The translations under genes and the position numbers were made by a program. A stretch of 64,000 nt of DNA, taken from JADLGL01 sp963732865. GTDB taxonomy: Bacteria > Pseudomonadota > Alphaproteobacteria > Rhizobiales > Kaistiaceae. The stretch covers positions 348,858-412,857 of the forward strand of contig CAVTBC010000003.1 in the NCBI GenBank assembly GCA_963732865.1. The letters run 5' to 3'. This document shows positions 25,936 to 35,372 of the stretch, piece by piece. Numbering within the stretch: position 1 is the first letter of the stretch; each line of letters begins with the position of its first letter. The notes beneath the pieces are model-generated. The model was given only the letters and a program-made list of their open reading frames with translations. It was not told the origin of the DNA and ran no database searches.

Positions 25936-26453
25936 ACGCCCGGCGTCTCGCCCTTCCCCTCCTCCTCATCGCCACGCTGGCAGCCGCGCCTCTGGCGCTG
26001 GCGCAGGGCGGGACGGCGATGTTCGGCGGCTTCCTGCAGCAATCGAGCGATCCGATCAGCATCGATGCGGACCTCTTCCTTTGGTCGCAGCGAAACGGTC
26101 AGGGGGTCCTCGAATACCGCGGCAACGTTATCGCCACGCGCGGCGACATGACAATTCGGGCCACGCAGCTGACCGTCTATCTGCCGCAAGCGGGGGCGAC
26201 GACGGGCAGTACCTTTGACCGCATCGAAGCGACGGGTAACGTGTCGATCGTGGCCGGCCCGCAAAATGCTTCAGCCCAATCGGCGGTGATGGATATCGCA
26301 GCGCAGACGGTGGTGATGACCGGCAATGTGACGCTCAATGACGGGGTCAACCAGATGTCGGGTCAGAGCCTCACTGTTGATCTCAACACCGGCAATTGGC
26401 AGATCGATGCCGGCGAGGGGCGCGTCAGAACCGTGATCAACCCGGATCTATGA
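25932..26453 (+). CDS. lptA: LPS transport periplasmic protein LptA
   Basis: Protein of 173 residues with a signal peptide ending at ALAQ (about 25). The OstA/LptA jellyroll is shown by DPISIDADLFLW, VLEYRGNVIATRGDMTIRATQLTVYL and MTGNVTLNDGVNQMSGQSLTVDL. LptA oligomers bridge the periplasm for lipopolysaccharide. It sits between lptC (ATGA overlap) and lptB. Confidence 0.93.
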   Translation: MNARRLALPLLLIATLAAAPLALAQGGTAMFGGFLQQSSDPISIDADLFLWSQRNGQGVLEYRGNVIATRGDMTIRATQLTVYLPQAGATTGSTFDRIEATGNVSIVAGPQNASAQSAVMDIAAQTVVMTGNVTLNDGVNQMSGQSLTVDLNTGNWQIDAGEGRVRTVINPDL

Positions 26454-26474
26454 GCGGCGCATGAGAGGATCGGG

Positions 26475-27284
26475 TTGAACTACACCGACCCCGAAGAAGA
26501 TGACGGCGCCTTCGCTCCGCAGGGCGAGCTGCCCTCGCGGATCTATCCGGATGCGGGCGGGCCTGGCTGGCTCGTGGCGCGCCATCTCGGCAAGAGCTTC
26601 GGCGCCAATCGCGTGGTCGACGATGTCAGCGTCGCGGTGGCGCGCGGCGAGGCGGTGGGCCTTCTCGGCCCGAACGGCGCCGGCAAGACGACGGTCTTCT
26701 ATCTCATCACCGGCCTTGTCCGCGCCGACGACGGCGCGATCGACCTCGACGGCCATGCGATCACCAAGCTGCCGATGTATCGGCGCGCCAGACTCGGTAT
26801 CGGCTATCTGCCGCAGGAGGCCTCGATCTTCCGCGGCCTAACGGTCGAGGCCAATATCCGCGCCATCCTGGAACTGGTCGAGCGGGACCGGAACCGCCGC
26901 GAGGATCAGCTCGACGCGCTGCTCGAGGAATTCCACATCGACCATCTGCGTAAATCGCAGGCACGCGCCCTGTCGGGCGGCGAACGGCGCCGCTGCGAGA
27001 TCGCCCGCGCGGTCGCCGGGCGGCCCAATTTCATGCTGCTGGACGAACCCTTCGCCGGCATCGATCCGATCGCCGTCGGGGATATCCACGCGCTGGTCCG
27101 CCACCTCACGGCGCGCGGCATCGGCGTCCTGATTACGGACCACAATGTCAGGGAAACGCTAGGCCTCGTCGACCGGGCCTATATCATCCATTCCGGGCGG
27201 GTCTTGATGGAGGGCCATCCTGACGACATCATCAACAGCGACGACGTGCGGCGTCTTTACCTCGGTGACGAGTTTACCCTTTGA
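26475..27284 (+). CDS. lptB: LPS export ABC transporter ATP-binding protein LptB
   Basis: ATPase of 269 residues powering lipopolysaccharide extraction. Walker A is GPNGAGKTT, the signature LSGGERRR, Walker B FMLLDEPFAGIDP and the switch His in TDHNVRET. SIFRGLTVEANI is the LptB Q-loop follow-on region. An N-terminal extension of about 30 residues precedes the ABC core. The start is TTG at 26475; an ATG at 26461 is out of frame. Confidence 0.95.
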   Translation: MNYTDPEEDDGAFAPQGELPSRIYPDAGGPGWLVARHLGKSFGANRVVDDVSVAVARGEAVGLLGPNGAGKTTVFYLITGLVRADDGAIDLDGHAITKLPMYRRARLGIGYLPQEASIFRGLTVEANIRAILELVERDRNRREDQLDALLEEFHIDHLRKSQARALSGGERRRCEIARAVAGRPNFMLLDEPFAGIDPIAVGDIHALVRHLTARGIGVLITDHNVRETLGLVDRAYIIHSGRVLMEGHPDDIINSDDVRRLYLGDEFTL

Positions 27285-27295
27285 GAACGATCTGA

Positions 27296-27318
27296 CTTGC
27301 GCTAGGAATTAGCACAAG
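27296..27318. promoter_or_regulatory. Inverted repeat upstream of rpoN
   Basis: CTTGCGCTA and TAGCACAAG flank GGAAT, with one mismatch in nine base pairs. It lies 12 bases after the lptB stop and 35 bases before rpoN. It is followed by A residues, not T, on the coding strand, so it is not a Rho-independent terminator for lptB. It could be an operator for rpoN. Confidence 0.4.
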
Positions 27319-27352
27319 CAAAAAACAGACCAGTTCAGGGACGCGTACGCCG

Positions 27353-28861
27353 ATGGCGTTGTCACTTAAGCCGGAGCTCCGGACCAGCCAGTCGTTGGTC
27401 ATGACGCCGCAGTTGATGCAGGCGATCAAGCTGCTTCAGCTCTCCAGCATCGATCTTGCCGCTTTTGTCGATGCGGAGCTGGAGCGCAATCCGCTGCTGG
27501 AGCGCGATGACGACGGCGAGCGCGACCGCGCCCCGGCGGCCGAGCAGGAGTCCGGCAGCACCGACGTTCAGGCGGATTGGATCGAGGCCGAGATGAGGAG
27601 CCTCCCAGTCGCCGAAGTGCCGACCGGCGATCCCGACCCTGGGAGCGACTTCACCGACGATGCCGGCGGCGTTCGCCCGGAAGCACCCGTCTCGGTGCCG
27701 GCAGACAATTGGAGCACCGGCCCCAGCCGCACGCCGATCCGCGCCGAGGACTACAATCTCGAAGCCTTCATCGCCGACCGGAAATCGCTCGCCGACCATT
27801 TGGCCGAACAACTGAGCCTTTCAGCGCCCGATCAGACCACCCGGCTGGTCGGGGCCGTGCTGATTGCTGAGGTTGACGAAGCCGGGTACATGCGCACCGA
27901 TATCGACGAACTGGCGCAGCGGCTGGGCAGCCATCGCGATGTCATTTCGCGGACGCTGACCCTGCTCAAGACATTTGAGCCGACGGGCGTCTTCGCCCGT
28001 GATCTGACCGAATGCCTGGCGTTGCAGCTGTCGGAAAAGAACCGGCTCGACCCGGCAATGGCGGCGCTCCTGGAAAATCTCGATCTGGTTGCTCGGCGCG
28101 ACCTCGCCGCGCTTCGCCGGGTCTGCGGCGTGGACGATTCGGACCTTGCCGAGATGCTCGACGAATTGCGGGCGCTCAATCCCAAGCCCGGCGCCGATTT
28201 CGATCCGCCGCCGGTCCACACCGTCATCCCGGATATCATGGTCACGCCGGCGCCCGATGGCGGCTGGCGGGTCGAGCTCAACAGCGAGACCCTACCGCGC
28301 CTGCTGGTCAATCAGAGCTATTATGCGACGGTCTCAAAAGCGTCCCGAAAGGACACTGACCGTGCGTTTCTGGCGGAACGCTTCCAGACGGCGAAGTGGC
28401 TGGTCGACAGCCTCGACCGCCGGGCCCGGACGATCCTGAAGGTTGCCAGCGAAATCGTCCGCCAGCAGGACGGCTTCTTCGCGCTCGGCGTCGAGCATTT
28501 GCGCCCCCTCAATCTCCGCGCCGTCGCCGACGCCATCAGCATGCATGAATCGACCGTGAGCCGCGTCACCTCGAACAAATACATGGCGACCAGCCGCGGC
28601 ATCTTCGAACTCAAATATTTCTTCACCTCGGCCATCCAGTCCGCCGCCGGCGGCGAGGCCCATTCCGCGGAAGCGGTGCGCCATCGCATCCGGGGGCTGA
28701 TCGACAATGAGGCTGAAGCCGTCCTGTCGGACGACGCCATCGTCAAAGTGCTGCGCCAGTCGGGTATCGACATCGCGCGGCGTACGGTGGCCAAGTACCG
28801 GGAAGCTATGCACATTCCGTCCTCGGTCAATCGCCGCCGCGAGCGGCGGGTGAATCTTTGA
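27353..28861 (+). CDS. rpoN: RNA polymerase sigma-54 factor
   Basis: Sigma factor of 502 residues for nitrogen and other enhancer-dependent genes. Region I is MALSLKPELRTSQSLVMTPQLMQAIKLLQLS. The acidic region II follows (about 50-140). The core-binding region and HTH come next, and the C-terminal RpoN box reads ARRTVAKYREAM. All parts are intact. The position after lptB is the standard alphaproteobacterial arrangement. Confidence 0.97.
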   Translation: MALSLKPELRTSQSLVMTPQLMQAIKLLQLSSIDLAAFVDAELERNPLLERDDDGERDRAPAAEQESGSTDVQADWIEAEMRSLPVAEVPTGDPDPGSDFTDDAGGVRPEAPVSVPADNWSTGPSRTPIRAEDYNLEAFIADRKSLADHLAEQLSLSAPDQTTRLVGAVLIAEVDEAGYMRTDIDELAQRLGSHRDVISRTLTLLKTFEPTGVFARDLTECLALQLSEKNRLDPAMAALLENLDLVARRDLAALRRVCGVDDSDLAEMLDELRALNPKPGADFDPPPVHTVIPDIMVTPAPDGGWRVELNSETLPRLLVNQSYYATVSKASRKDTDRAFLAERFQTAKWLVDSLDRRARTILKVASEIVRQQDGFFALGVEHLRPLNLRAVADAISMHESTVSRVTSNKYMATSRGIFELKYFFTSAIQSAAGGEAHSAEAVRHRIRGLIDNEAEAVLSDDAIVKVLRQSGIDIARRTVAKYREAMHIPSSVNRRRERRVNL

Positions 28862-29159
28862 TCGGCCGCGCAATTGACTTGGCAGCACCCCGTCCTTAGA
28901 AGGGCGCCCGACACGGCAGGTCGCCGCCGATGGCGGCAGGACAGAGCAACGGCCAGTGACGGCCAACTTTCTGAAAGATCAGCCGTAAACGGCCTTTCGG
29001 CCTTTGACTCGAGCCTGACCGAGACAGCCAAGGCCTTCATTTCGTGATCACGAATCCATTGCGCCGCATGACCTTCACCCCGGCTTTATCGGTGTATTTG
29101 CACGGATGGCGAGCCGTTGGCCGCCGGCCAATTCGCTAACAAGCGGGACAACATTGTTC
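28862..29159. other. rpoN-ptsN intergenic region lacking hpf
   Basis: In many alphaproteobacteria a hibernation-factor gene lies here. These 298 bases contain no such frame or recognisable remnant. Small hairpins (GCCGCC/GGCGGC at 28923-28937) are present but without T runs. Confidence 0.5.
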
Positions 29160-29624
29160 ATGGATCTCAGCGATCTCATCCATCCCAATGCCGTGTTGCC
29201 GTCGGTCAAGGTGACGAGCAAACGGCAAGTGATTCAGGAACTTGCCGCCAAGGGCGCCGAGCTCACCGGCTTCGACGAGCGCCTGATCTTCGAAACGCTG
29301 CTCGACCGCGAAAAGCTTGGCTCCACCGGCGTCGGCGAAGGCATTGCCATCCCGCATGGCAAGATCGCCGGTCTCGACCGCATCTATGGCGCATTCGCCC
29401 GGCTGGCGAAGCCGATCGACTTCGAGTCCGTCGACGGGCAGCCCGTTGACCTTGTGTTCCTGCTGCTGGCGCCGGAAGGCGCGGGCGCCGACCATTTGAA
29501 GGCCCTTGCCCGCATCGCCCGCATTCTCAGGATTCCGGGCGTCGCCGACCGCCTGCGCGCCACCAATGACGCCAACGCGCTCTACCGCACGCTGAGCGAG
29601 GGCGTGGAGCCAAGCGCCGCCTAG
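29160..29624 (+). CDS. ptsN: PTS IIA-like nitrogen regulatory protein
   Basis: Protein of 154 residues of the nitrogen phosphotransferase branch. The phosphorylated His is in GIAIPHGKI, within STGVGEGIAIPHGK. DLVFLLLAPEGAGADHLKALARIARIL is the second family block. PtsN adjusts potassium uptake and other processes by its phosphorylation state. ATG 29160 is favoured over 29106, which adds a poor-quality leader. Confidence 0.95.
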   Translation: MDLSDLIHPNAVLPSVKVTSKRQVIQELAAKGAELTGFDERLIFETLLDREKLGSTGVGEGIAIPHGKIAGLDRIYGAFARLAKPIDFESVDGQPVDLVFLLLAPEGAGADHLKALARIARILRIPGVADRLRATNDANALYRTLSEGVEPSAA

Positions 29625-29668
29625 CGCCGTTTTGTTGCGGCGCCGCCGCAGCGCCCTAATATCAGACG

Positions 29669-30685
29669 GTGCGCCCCGAAGATCTGCTCAGCCCACGCCC
29701 CGGCGGGCTCTATTGCCCGCTCGGCGATTTCCATATCGACCCGACCCGCGCGGTGCCGCGGGCGCTGATCACGCACGGCCATGCCGACCACGCCCGCCCC
29801 GGTCACGGCGCGGTGCTGGCGACGGCGGAGACGCTGGCCATCATGGCCGCCCGCTACGGCGCCAATCATGCCGCCACGACGCAGGCGGCGGCCTATAGCG
29901 AGACGCTCAGCCTCAATGGCGTCGCGGTCCGCTTCGAGCCGGCCGGGCATGTCCTCGGTTCGGCGCAAATCGTGGTGGAGGCGAACGGCATGCGCATCGT
30001 CGCCTCCGGCGACTACAAGCGGCAGTCCGACCCAACCTGCGCCGCCTTTGTGCCGGTCAAATGCGACGTCTTCATCAGCGAGGCGACCTTCGGTCTGCCG
30101 GTGTTCCGCCATCCGGACGCTGCCGGCGAAATCAGGCGGCTCCTTGGTTCGCTCGCCCTCTTCCCGGAGCGGACCCATCTGGTCGGGGCCTATTCGCTCG
30201 GCAAGACGCAGCGGGTGATCAAGCTCCTGCGCGAGGCGGGCTATGACCGGCCGATCTATATCCATGGCGCGCTGGAGGCGCTCTGCCGCCTCTATGAGGC
30301 GCATGGGGTCGCGCTGGGCCCGCTGCTGCCGGCGACCGACGACAAGCGCGGCAAGGCAGACTTCGCCGGCGCTATCGTCATCGGCCCGCCGACATCGATG
30401 AACGACCGCTGGGCGCGGCGCTTCGCCGACCCGATCGAAGCCTTCGCCTCCGGCTGGATGCGCATCCGCCAGCGCGCCAAACAAGGCGGCATCGAACTGC
30501 CGCTGATCATCTCCGACCATGCGGATTGGGGCGAACTTGGCGACACGATCGCCGAGACCGGCGCCGGCGAGGTCTGGGTCACGCATGGCAATGAGGAGGC
30601 ACTGGTGCGCTGGTGTCAGCTCGCAGGCATCCGCGCCAGGCCGCTGCATCTCGTCGGCTATGACGAGGAGGAAGCAGAGGCATGA
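29669..30685 (+). CDS. Ligase-associated DNA exonuclease (metallo-beta-lactamase fold)
   Basis: Protein of 338 residues. The metal motif is ITHGHADHARPGHG, with further ligands in AGHVLGSAQ and SGDYKRQ. The C-terminal LIISDHADWGEL belongs to the beta-CASP region. Homologues are found beside ATP-dependent DNA ligases and are taken to process DNA ends. GTG start; its stop overlaps the ligase start (ATGA), so the pair is coupled. Confidence 0.88.
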   Translation: MRPEDLLSPRPGGLYCPLGDFHIDPTRAVPRALITHGHADHARPGHGAVLATAETLAIMAARYGANHAATTQAAAYSETLSLNGVAVRFEPAGHVLGSAQIVVEANGMRIVASGDYKRQSDPTCAAFVPVKCDVFISEATFGLPVFRHPDAAGEIRRLLGSLALFPERTHLVGAYSLGKTQRVIKLLREAGYDRPIYIHGALEALCRLYEAHGVALGPLLPATDDKRGKADFAGAIVIGPPTSMNDRWARRFADPIEAFASGWMRIRQRAKQGGIELPLIISDHADWGELGDTIAETGAGEVWVTHGNEEALVRWCQLAGIRARPLHLVGYDEEEAEA

Positions 30686-32328
30686 ACCGCTTCGCCGCGC
30701 TTCTCGACCGCCTCGTCCTGACGCCGCAGCGCAACGTCAAGCTGCGCCTTCTGGTGGACTATTTCCGGTCAACGCACGATCCGGATCGCGGCTATGCCCT
30801 TGCCGCACTCACCGGCGATCTGACGATCGCCTCGGTCAAGCCGGCGATGCTGCGAGCGCTGATCACCGAACGGCTCGACCCGGTCCTGTTCGGCTACTCC
30901 TACGACTATGTCGGCGACCTCGCCGAGACGATCGCGCTGGCGTGGCCGGTGGCTACAACAGAGGCCGGAAGTGGCAGGAATACGCCCGCCCCTTCCCTCG
31001 GAGCGATCGTCGAGACGCTGGAGCTTGCCTCGCGGCTCGAAGGGCCACGGATGATGGAGCACTGGCTCGACGAACTCGACGCCACCGGCCGCTGGGGTCT
31101 GATCAAGCTGGTCACCGGCGGCTTGCGCGTCGGCGTTTCGGCACGGCTTGCCAAGACGGCGCTGGCGGAACTCGGCGGCCGGGACGTTGGCGAAATCGAG
31201 GAAGTCTGGCACGGCGTCGAGCCGCCCTATGCCGCGCTGTTTGCCTGGCTGGAAGGCAAGGCCGAGCGGCCGCGTTCGACAGCGCCAGCTCCCTTCCGGC
31301 CGGTGATGCTCAGCCACGCCATTGCCGACAACGAACTCGCGGCGATCCGCCCCGAAGAATACGCCGCCGAGTGGAAGTGGGACGGCATCCGCATCCAGGC
31401 CGTCGTCGATGGCGATACGCGCCGGCTCTATTCGCGCACCGGCGAGGACATTTCGGGCGCTTTCCCCGACGTTGTCGACGCGCTCGACTTCACGGGCGCA
31501 ATCGACGGCGAGTTGCTGGTCGGCGGGCCGGCGCTCGGCGGCGCAGAAGTCGGCAGCTTTGGCGATTTGCAGCAGCGCCTCAACCGGAAGACCGTTTCGG
31601 CCAAACTGATGGCGCAGCATCCGGGCTTCATCCGCGCTTATGACTGCCTCGTTGAAGGCGACGACGACATCCGCGCCCTCGCCTTCCGCGACCGACGCAA
31701 GCGGCTGGAGGCCGTCATCGCCCGATCACGGTCGGGGCGGATCGATTTGTCGCCGTTGGTGCCGTTCCGTGATCCCGCCGACCTCGCCGGCCTCCGCGCC
31801 GCGCCGCCCGACGCCGTGATCGAAGGCGTGATGCTGAAGCGCTGGGATTCGGTCTATGAGGCCGGGCGGCCGAAGGGTCCGTGGTTCAAGTGGAAGCGCG
31901 ACCCGCATATCGTCGACGCCGTGCTGATGTATGCCCAGCGCGGTCACGGCAAGCGCTCATCCTATTATTCCGACTACACATTCGGCGTCTGGCGCGACAC
32001 GGCGGATGGCGACGAATTGGTGCCGGTGGGCAAGGCCTATTTCGGCTTCACCGACGAGGAGTTGATCGAGATCGACCGCTTCGTCCGCAACAATACCGTC
32101 TCCCGCTTCGGGCCGGTGCGCGAGGTTGTGCATCAGGCCGACGCCGGCCTCGTCCTCGAGGTGGCCTTCGAAGGTCTTAACCGCTCGACGCGGCACAAAT
32201 CGGGTGTCGCCATGCGGTTCCCGCGCATCTCACGGTTGCGCTGGGACAAACCGCCGAGCGAGGCGGACCGGCTGGAGACGCTGGAAGCGCTGCTCAAGCC
32301 GGGCGCTTCGAATAGCCCAACGTCGTGA
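30682..32328 (+). CDS. ATP-dependent DNA ligase (cisplatin-response type)
   Basis: Ligase of 548 residues. The adenylated Lys is in AEWKWDGIRIQ, with GEDISGAFPDV (motif III region), DGELLVGG, EGVMLKRWDS (motif IV) and WFKWKRDP (motif V). An N-terminal DNA-binding helical region spans about 1-200. Together with the exonuclease it forms a repair pair known from alphaproteobacteria and annotated as cisplatin damage response. It overlaps the convergent sulfotransferase gene by 35 bases. Confidence 0.93.
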   Translation: MNRFAALLDRLVLTPQRNVKLRLLVDYFRSTHDPDRGYALAALTGDLTIASVKPAMLRALITERLDPVLFGYSYDYVGDLAETIALAWPVATTEAGSGRNTPAPSLGAIVETLELASRLEGPRMMEHWLDELDATGRWGLIKLVTGGLRVGVSARLAKTALAELGGRDVGEIEEVWHGVEPPYAALFAWLEGKAERPRSTAPAPFRPVMLSHAIADNELAAIRPEEYAAEWKWDGIRIQAVVDGDTRRLYSRTGEDISGAFPDVVDALDFTGAIDGELLVGGPALGGAEVGSFGDLQQRLNRKTVSAKLMAQHPGFIRAYDCLVEGDDDIRALAFRDRRKRLEAVIARSRSGRIDLSPLVPFRDPADLAGLRAAPPDAVIEGVMLKRWDSVYEAGRPKGPWFKWKRDPHIVDAVLMYAQRGHGKRSSYYSDYTFGVWRDTADGDELVPVGKAYFGFTDEELIEIDRFVRNNTVSRFGPVREVVHQADAGLVLEVAFEGLNRSTRHKSGVAMRFPRISRLRWDKPPSEADRLETLEALLKPGASNSPTS

Positions 32329-33082
32329 AATCGACCGCATAAGCTTCGCCGATCAATTGCCGCGCGCCGGCGCTCAACAAGTCCTCGTCGGAGGGCACGA
32401 GCCCACGCCGCAGAATCTCAAGCGACGGCGCCTCCGACAAATCCACGCGGTTCGGGCCTGCCGCGTTCCGGCGATGTCGCATGTGGGGAAACGGGGTGCC
32501 GATGCCGAGCCTGTCGGCGAGCGGTACGATGTCGGCTTCGACAGTCTCCAGATGAATGATCCGTCCATAGCGAAAGCCGATGTCGCGGAAATGGAACGGC
32601 GTCTGTGTGTTCCAATGGATGTTCAGCTCCGGCTCGCCGCTCGCGCCCGGCGCACGGACACGGCTGATAACGGCCTGGAGGAACTGGACAAACGAGATGC
32701 CGCGATAGGCCTCGCCGGCCTCGCCGTCGGCGCAATCGACAATGAAACGGCGGGAGAAGCCCTCCAGCCGATCGAAACGATCGAGCGGCGCCGAGCCATT
32801 GTAGAGAAACTTGTTCATGTAGGCCGAGGTCGCCCGCTGGTAGGGGTCGCGGACAAGCGCGAAGCTATCGAAGCGCTCCCTGCTGACGAGATCGGCGGCC
32901 CGGCCGAAATCGACAACGCGGCCGGTCCCGCGCAGAAACTCGCGAAAGGGAAGGCCCGAGCGGTCATGTTCATCGGCCCAAAGACCGCGAACGAGCCAAT
33001 GGCCCAGTGAACTGTTGCCTGCCTTGGGCGACCAGAAGCAGACGACCTTCTTCTCGCGAATAACGAAGGCGCGGCGAGTCAC
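32294..33082 (-). CDS. Sulfotransferase family 2-like protein
   Basis: Protein of 262 residues. FWSPKAGNSSLGHWLVRGL resembles the 5'-phosphosulfate loop of PAPS-dependent sulfotransferases that act on carbohydrates, and SFALVRDPYQRATSAYMNKFL the 3'-phosphate site. The start is GTG at 33082, overlapping the upstream stop (GTGA). Acceptor unknown. It forms a pair with the next gene. Confidence 0.75.
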   Translation of the reverse strand: MTRRAFVIREKKVVCFWSPKAGNSSLGHWLVRGLWADEHDRSGLPFREFLRGTGRVVDFGRAADLVSRERFDSFALVRDPYQRATSAYMNKFLYNGSAPLDRFDRLEGFSRRFIVDCADGEAGEAYRGISFVQFLQAVISRVRAPGASGEPELNIHWNTQTPFHFRDIGFRYGRIIHLETVEADIVPLADRLGIGTPFPHMRHRRNAAGPNRVDLSEAPSLEILRRGLVPSDEDLLSAGARQLIGEAYAVDFTTLGYSKRPA

Positions 33083-34113
33083 GCCTCGCCTTTGATCGGC
33101 GCCCAGAAATCCCAGACGCGGGAGACTGTCTGCCGCAGATAGGGCAGCTCGCGAAGGGCCTCCGCGTCCTCCATGCGCTTTCGGATGACATCGCGGACCT
33201 TGATCGGCACCGAGGCCAGCGACGGTGCGAAGGGACGATCGGGAAATGGCTCCTTGCGGCGCGCCGGCAGCGGTACGCCGAGCGCCGCGTGAAGCCAAGC
33301 CGCGTCCCGCCGGTATTCCTCCTCGAGCGCCTTCGCATCACGCCGCGTCATATAGACGGCGTCGCCGCCGACACTCAGATCGCGCAACGCCTTGCGGACG
33401 ACCTTCACCGCCTGGAGAATTCGTGTTTCCGGCCGCTGCAATTCGCCGGGGTTCGACTCGCACAAATGCATGGCGCGGGTGAACTCGATCTCGACCCAAT
33501 GCGGCGAGGCGTTGACGACGTTCTGATCGTCGATCGCCAGGCCGAGCGCGGCCGCGAAATCGGCGACGACGCTGCGTCCGTTCAGCGTCGACAAATGCCG
33601 CAAACGCAGCGTGGCGTTGCCGAAGGTCGACATCCAACGCTCGACATAGGGGCGAAAGGAGACGCGATCCCGCATCGAGGCGAGGAAGCTGTCGAAGCTA
33701 TCCAGGCAACGGCCCTTGCGGACGTCCTGGAAGTACAGCGAGCGCACCCATTCCGGATACGGGCGCAGATAGCCTAGAATGCGCAGTTCGCCGACGAGCG
33801 CGTCCCGCAGCGTCTTGAGCTGGCGCTCGCCGCGGTCAAAGAAGAACTCGCTGGAGGCGACGACCTTGGCGGTGCGGTTCGCCGCGACGAAGGTGGAAAA
33901 GGCGGCGAGCGTGTGCTCGTCACCCGGCGCCCCGTTCAGCGCCCGGGCGAGCGTGACGCTGTTGCCGGCCGTGTTTTCTGCGCCGGGCAGCGTGACAAAG
34001 CCCTGCGCCGCCAGGCTGCCCGAATTGTTCCGTATGGCTGTTTGAATGGACGAGGTTCCGGTCTTGCCCCGGCCAATATGGAGGTACAGCACTGACGGCG
34101 CCCTTCGACTCAT
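33079..34113 (-). CDS. Sulfotransferase-like P-loop protein
   Basis: Protein of 344 residues beginning with a short strand VLYLHIGRGKTGTSSIQTAI, the KTGTSS loop of sulfotransferase-like proteins. ELRILGYLRPYPEWVRSLYFQDV is the second family segment. The rest is helical. The protein at 54675-55721 has the same HxGxxKTGT start. The true acceptor is unknown; it may modify a surface glycan. The gene is coupled to 32294-33082. Confidence 0.7.
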   Translation of the reverse strand: MSRRAPSVLYLHIGRGKTGTSSIQTAIRNNSGSLAAQGFVTLPGAENTAGNSVTLARALNGAPGDEHTLAAFSTFVAANRTAKVVASSEFFFDRGERQLKTLRDALVGELRILGYLRPYPEWVRSLYFQDVRKGRCLDSFDSFLASMRDRVSFRPYVERWMSTFGNATLRLRHLSTLNGRSVVADFAAALGLAIDDQNVVNASPHWVEIEFTRAMHLCESNPGELQRPETRILQAVKVVRKALRDLSVGGDAVYMTRRDAKALEEEYRRDAAWLHAALGVPLPARRKEPFPDRPFAPSLASVPIKVRDVIRKRMEDAEALRELPYLRQTVSRVWDFWAPIKGEA

Positions 34114-34248
34114 GCCACTGCCTCTCGAAATAGAAAGATTCGCGGCGTCAGACCCGGCCCTCTGCGTCTCTCCACCCCTTTTTTCACGTTGCCAGCAAGG
34201 CGCTGAGATGCCACTCCCCGACGCCCGCCCACCAAACGAGAGCACCGC

Positions 34249-34911
34249 ATGACCCAGGACGACGACGCGGATACGGTCGACGATTCTGCCGAAGTCGCAC
34301 GGCTGGAGGCTGGACGGCTGCTCTTTGCCAAGCCCTGGGCGTTCCTGCTCGGCGTCGTGCGGGTGAGCGGTCTGCCGCCGGTCGCCGGCATCGAGGTGGC
34401 TTTTGCCGGCCGATCGAATGTCGGCAAGTCTTCGCTGCTGAACGCCCTCACCGGCCGCAAGGCGCTGGCGCGCACGTCGAACACGCCCGGCCGCACGCGC
34501 GAGCTCAATTTGTTTGCCGCCGACCCAGGCCTGACGATCGTCGACATGCCGGGCTACGGCTATGCGCGGGCCGGCAAGTCGATCTCCGCGGCGTGGAACC
34601 GGCTGATCATGGATTATCTGCGCGGTCGGCCGAATCTGCGGCGCGTCTATGTCCTCATCGACGGCCGCCACGGATTGAAGGCCAATGACAATGAGGTGCT
34701 CGAGCTCCTCGACAAGACGGCGGTCTCCTATCAGATCGTGCTGACCAAGGCGGACAAGCCGCGGCGCGACGAATTGGAGGAGGTCCAACGGTCCGTCACA
34801 GCCGCGCTCAAACGCCGGCCCGCGGCGCATCCGAGGATCATCACGACATCGGCCGAAACCGGCGCCGGGATCGACTTGTTGCGCGCCGAGATCGCGGCGC
34901 TCAGGGGCTGA
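34249..34911 (+). CDS. engB: Ribosome biogenesis GTP-binding protein YihA/YsxC
   Basis: GTPase of 220 residues needed for 50S assembly. G1 is FAGRSNVGKSSLLNAL, G2 TSNTPGRTREL, G3 DMPGYGYA, G4 LTKADK and G5 TSAETG. Length and motifs are normal. The 135 bases between it and the divergent sulfotransferase-like gene would hold its promoter. Confidence 0.96.
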   Translation: MTQDDDADTVDDSAEVARLEAGRLLFAKPWAFLLGVVRVSGLPPVAGIEVAFAGRSNVGKSSLLNALTGRKALARTSNTPGRTRELNLFAADPGLTIVDMPGYGYARAGKSISAAWNRLIMDYLRGRPNLRRVYVLIDGRHGLKANDNEVLELLDKTAVSYQIVLTKADKPRRDELEEVQRSVTAALKRRPAAHPRIITTSAETGAGIDLLRAEIAALRG

Positions 34912-34913
34912 CT

Positions 34914-35372
34914 ATGACCGGCGATGCGATGATGACCCGCATCATGGAAGCGATCGGCCTGCATCAGCGCGGTGAGAACGAGGCGGCGCACACGCAGCTG
35001 GGCGCCCTATGGGCCGAAATCGGCGCGGACGGCGATCCGCTTCATCGCTGCGCTCTGGCGCATTATGTGGCCGACTTGCAAAACGATCCGGCCGACGCGC
35101 TGACCTGGAACCGGCGGGCGCTGGACGCTGCCGAGATGCTTCGCGAGAACGGCGTCGAACATGTCCTCGGCTCGGTTTCGCTCCGGTCGTTCTTTCCCTC
35201 GCTCCACCTCAATCTTGCCGAGGACTACCGCCTGCTCGGAGATAACGCCGCGGCTGCGGAACAGGCGCGCCTTGCGCGCGCGGCGCTGGCCGGACTGCCG
35301 GAGGAAGGCTTCGTGGCGATGATCCGTGGTGGCATCGACCGTATCGAGCACAGCCTTGCCGGGGCCCGCTAG
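34914..35372 (+). CDS. TPR-like helical protein
   Basis: Protein of 152 residues, entirely helical in appearance: HQRGENEAAHTQLGALWAEIG, HYVADLQNDPADALTWNRRALDAAE and NLAEDYRLLGDNAAAAEQARLARAAL. It looks like tetratricopeptide repeats. It starts two bases after engB, so it is in the same transcript. Function unknown. Confidence 0.7.
   Translation: MTGDAMMTRIMEAIGLHQRGENEAAHTQLGALWAEIGADGDPLHRCALAHYVADLQNDPADALTWNRRALDAAEMLRENGVEHVLGSVSLRSFFPSLHLNLAEDYRLLGDNAAAAEQARLARAALAGLPEEGFVAMIRGGIDRIEHSLAGAR

Noticed and set aside
27296..27325. Rho-independent terminator of lptB
   Set aside because: The hairpin is followed by A residues, not T, on the coding strand.
28862..28900. Sigma-54 promoter at TTGGCAGCACC
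   Set aside because: The -12 element does not fit the consensus at the needed spacing.
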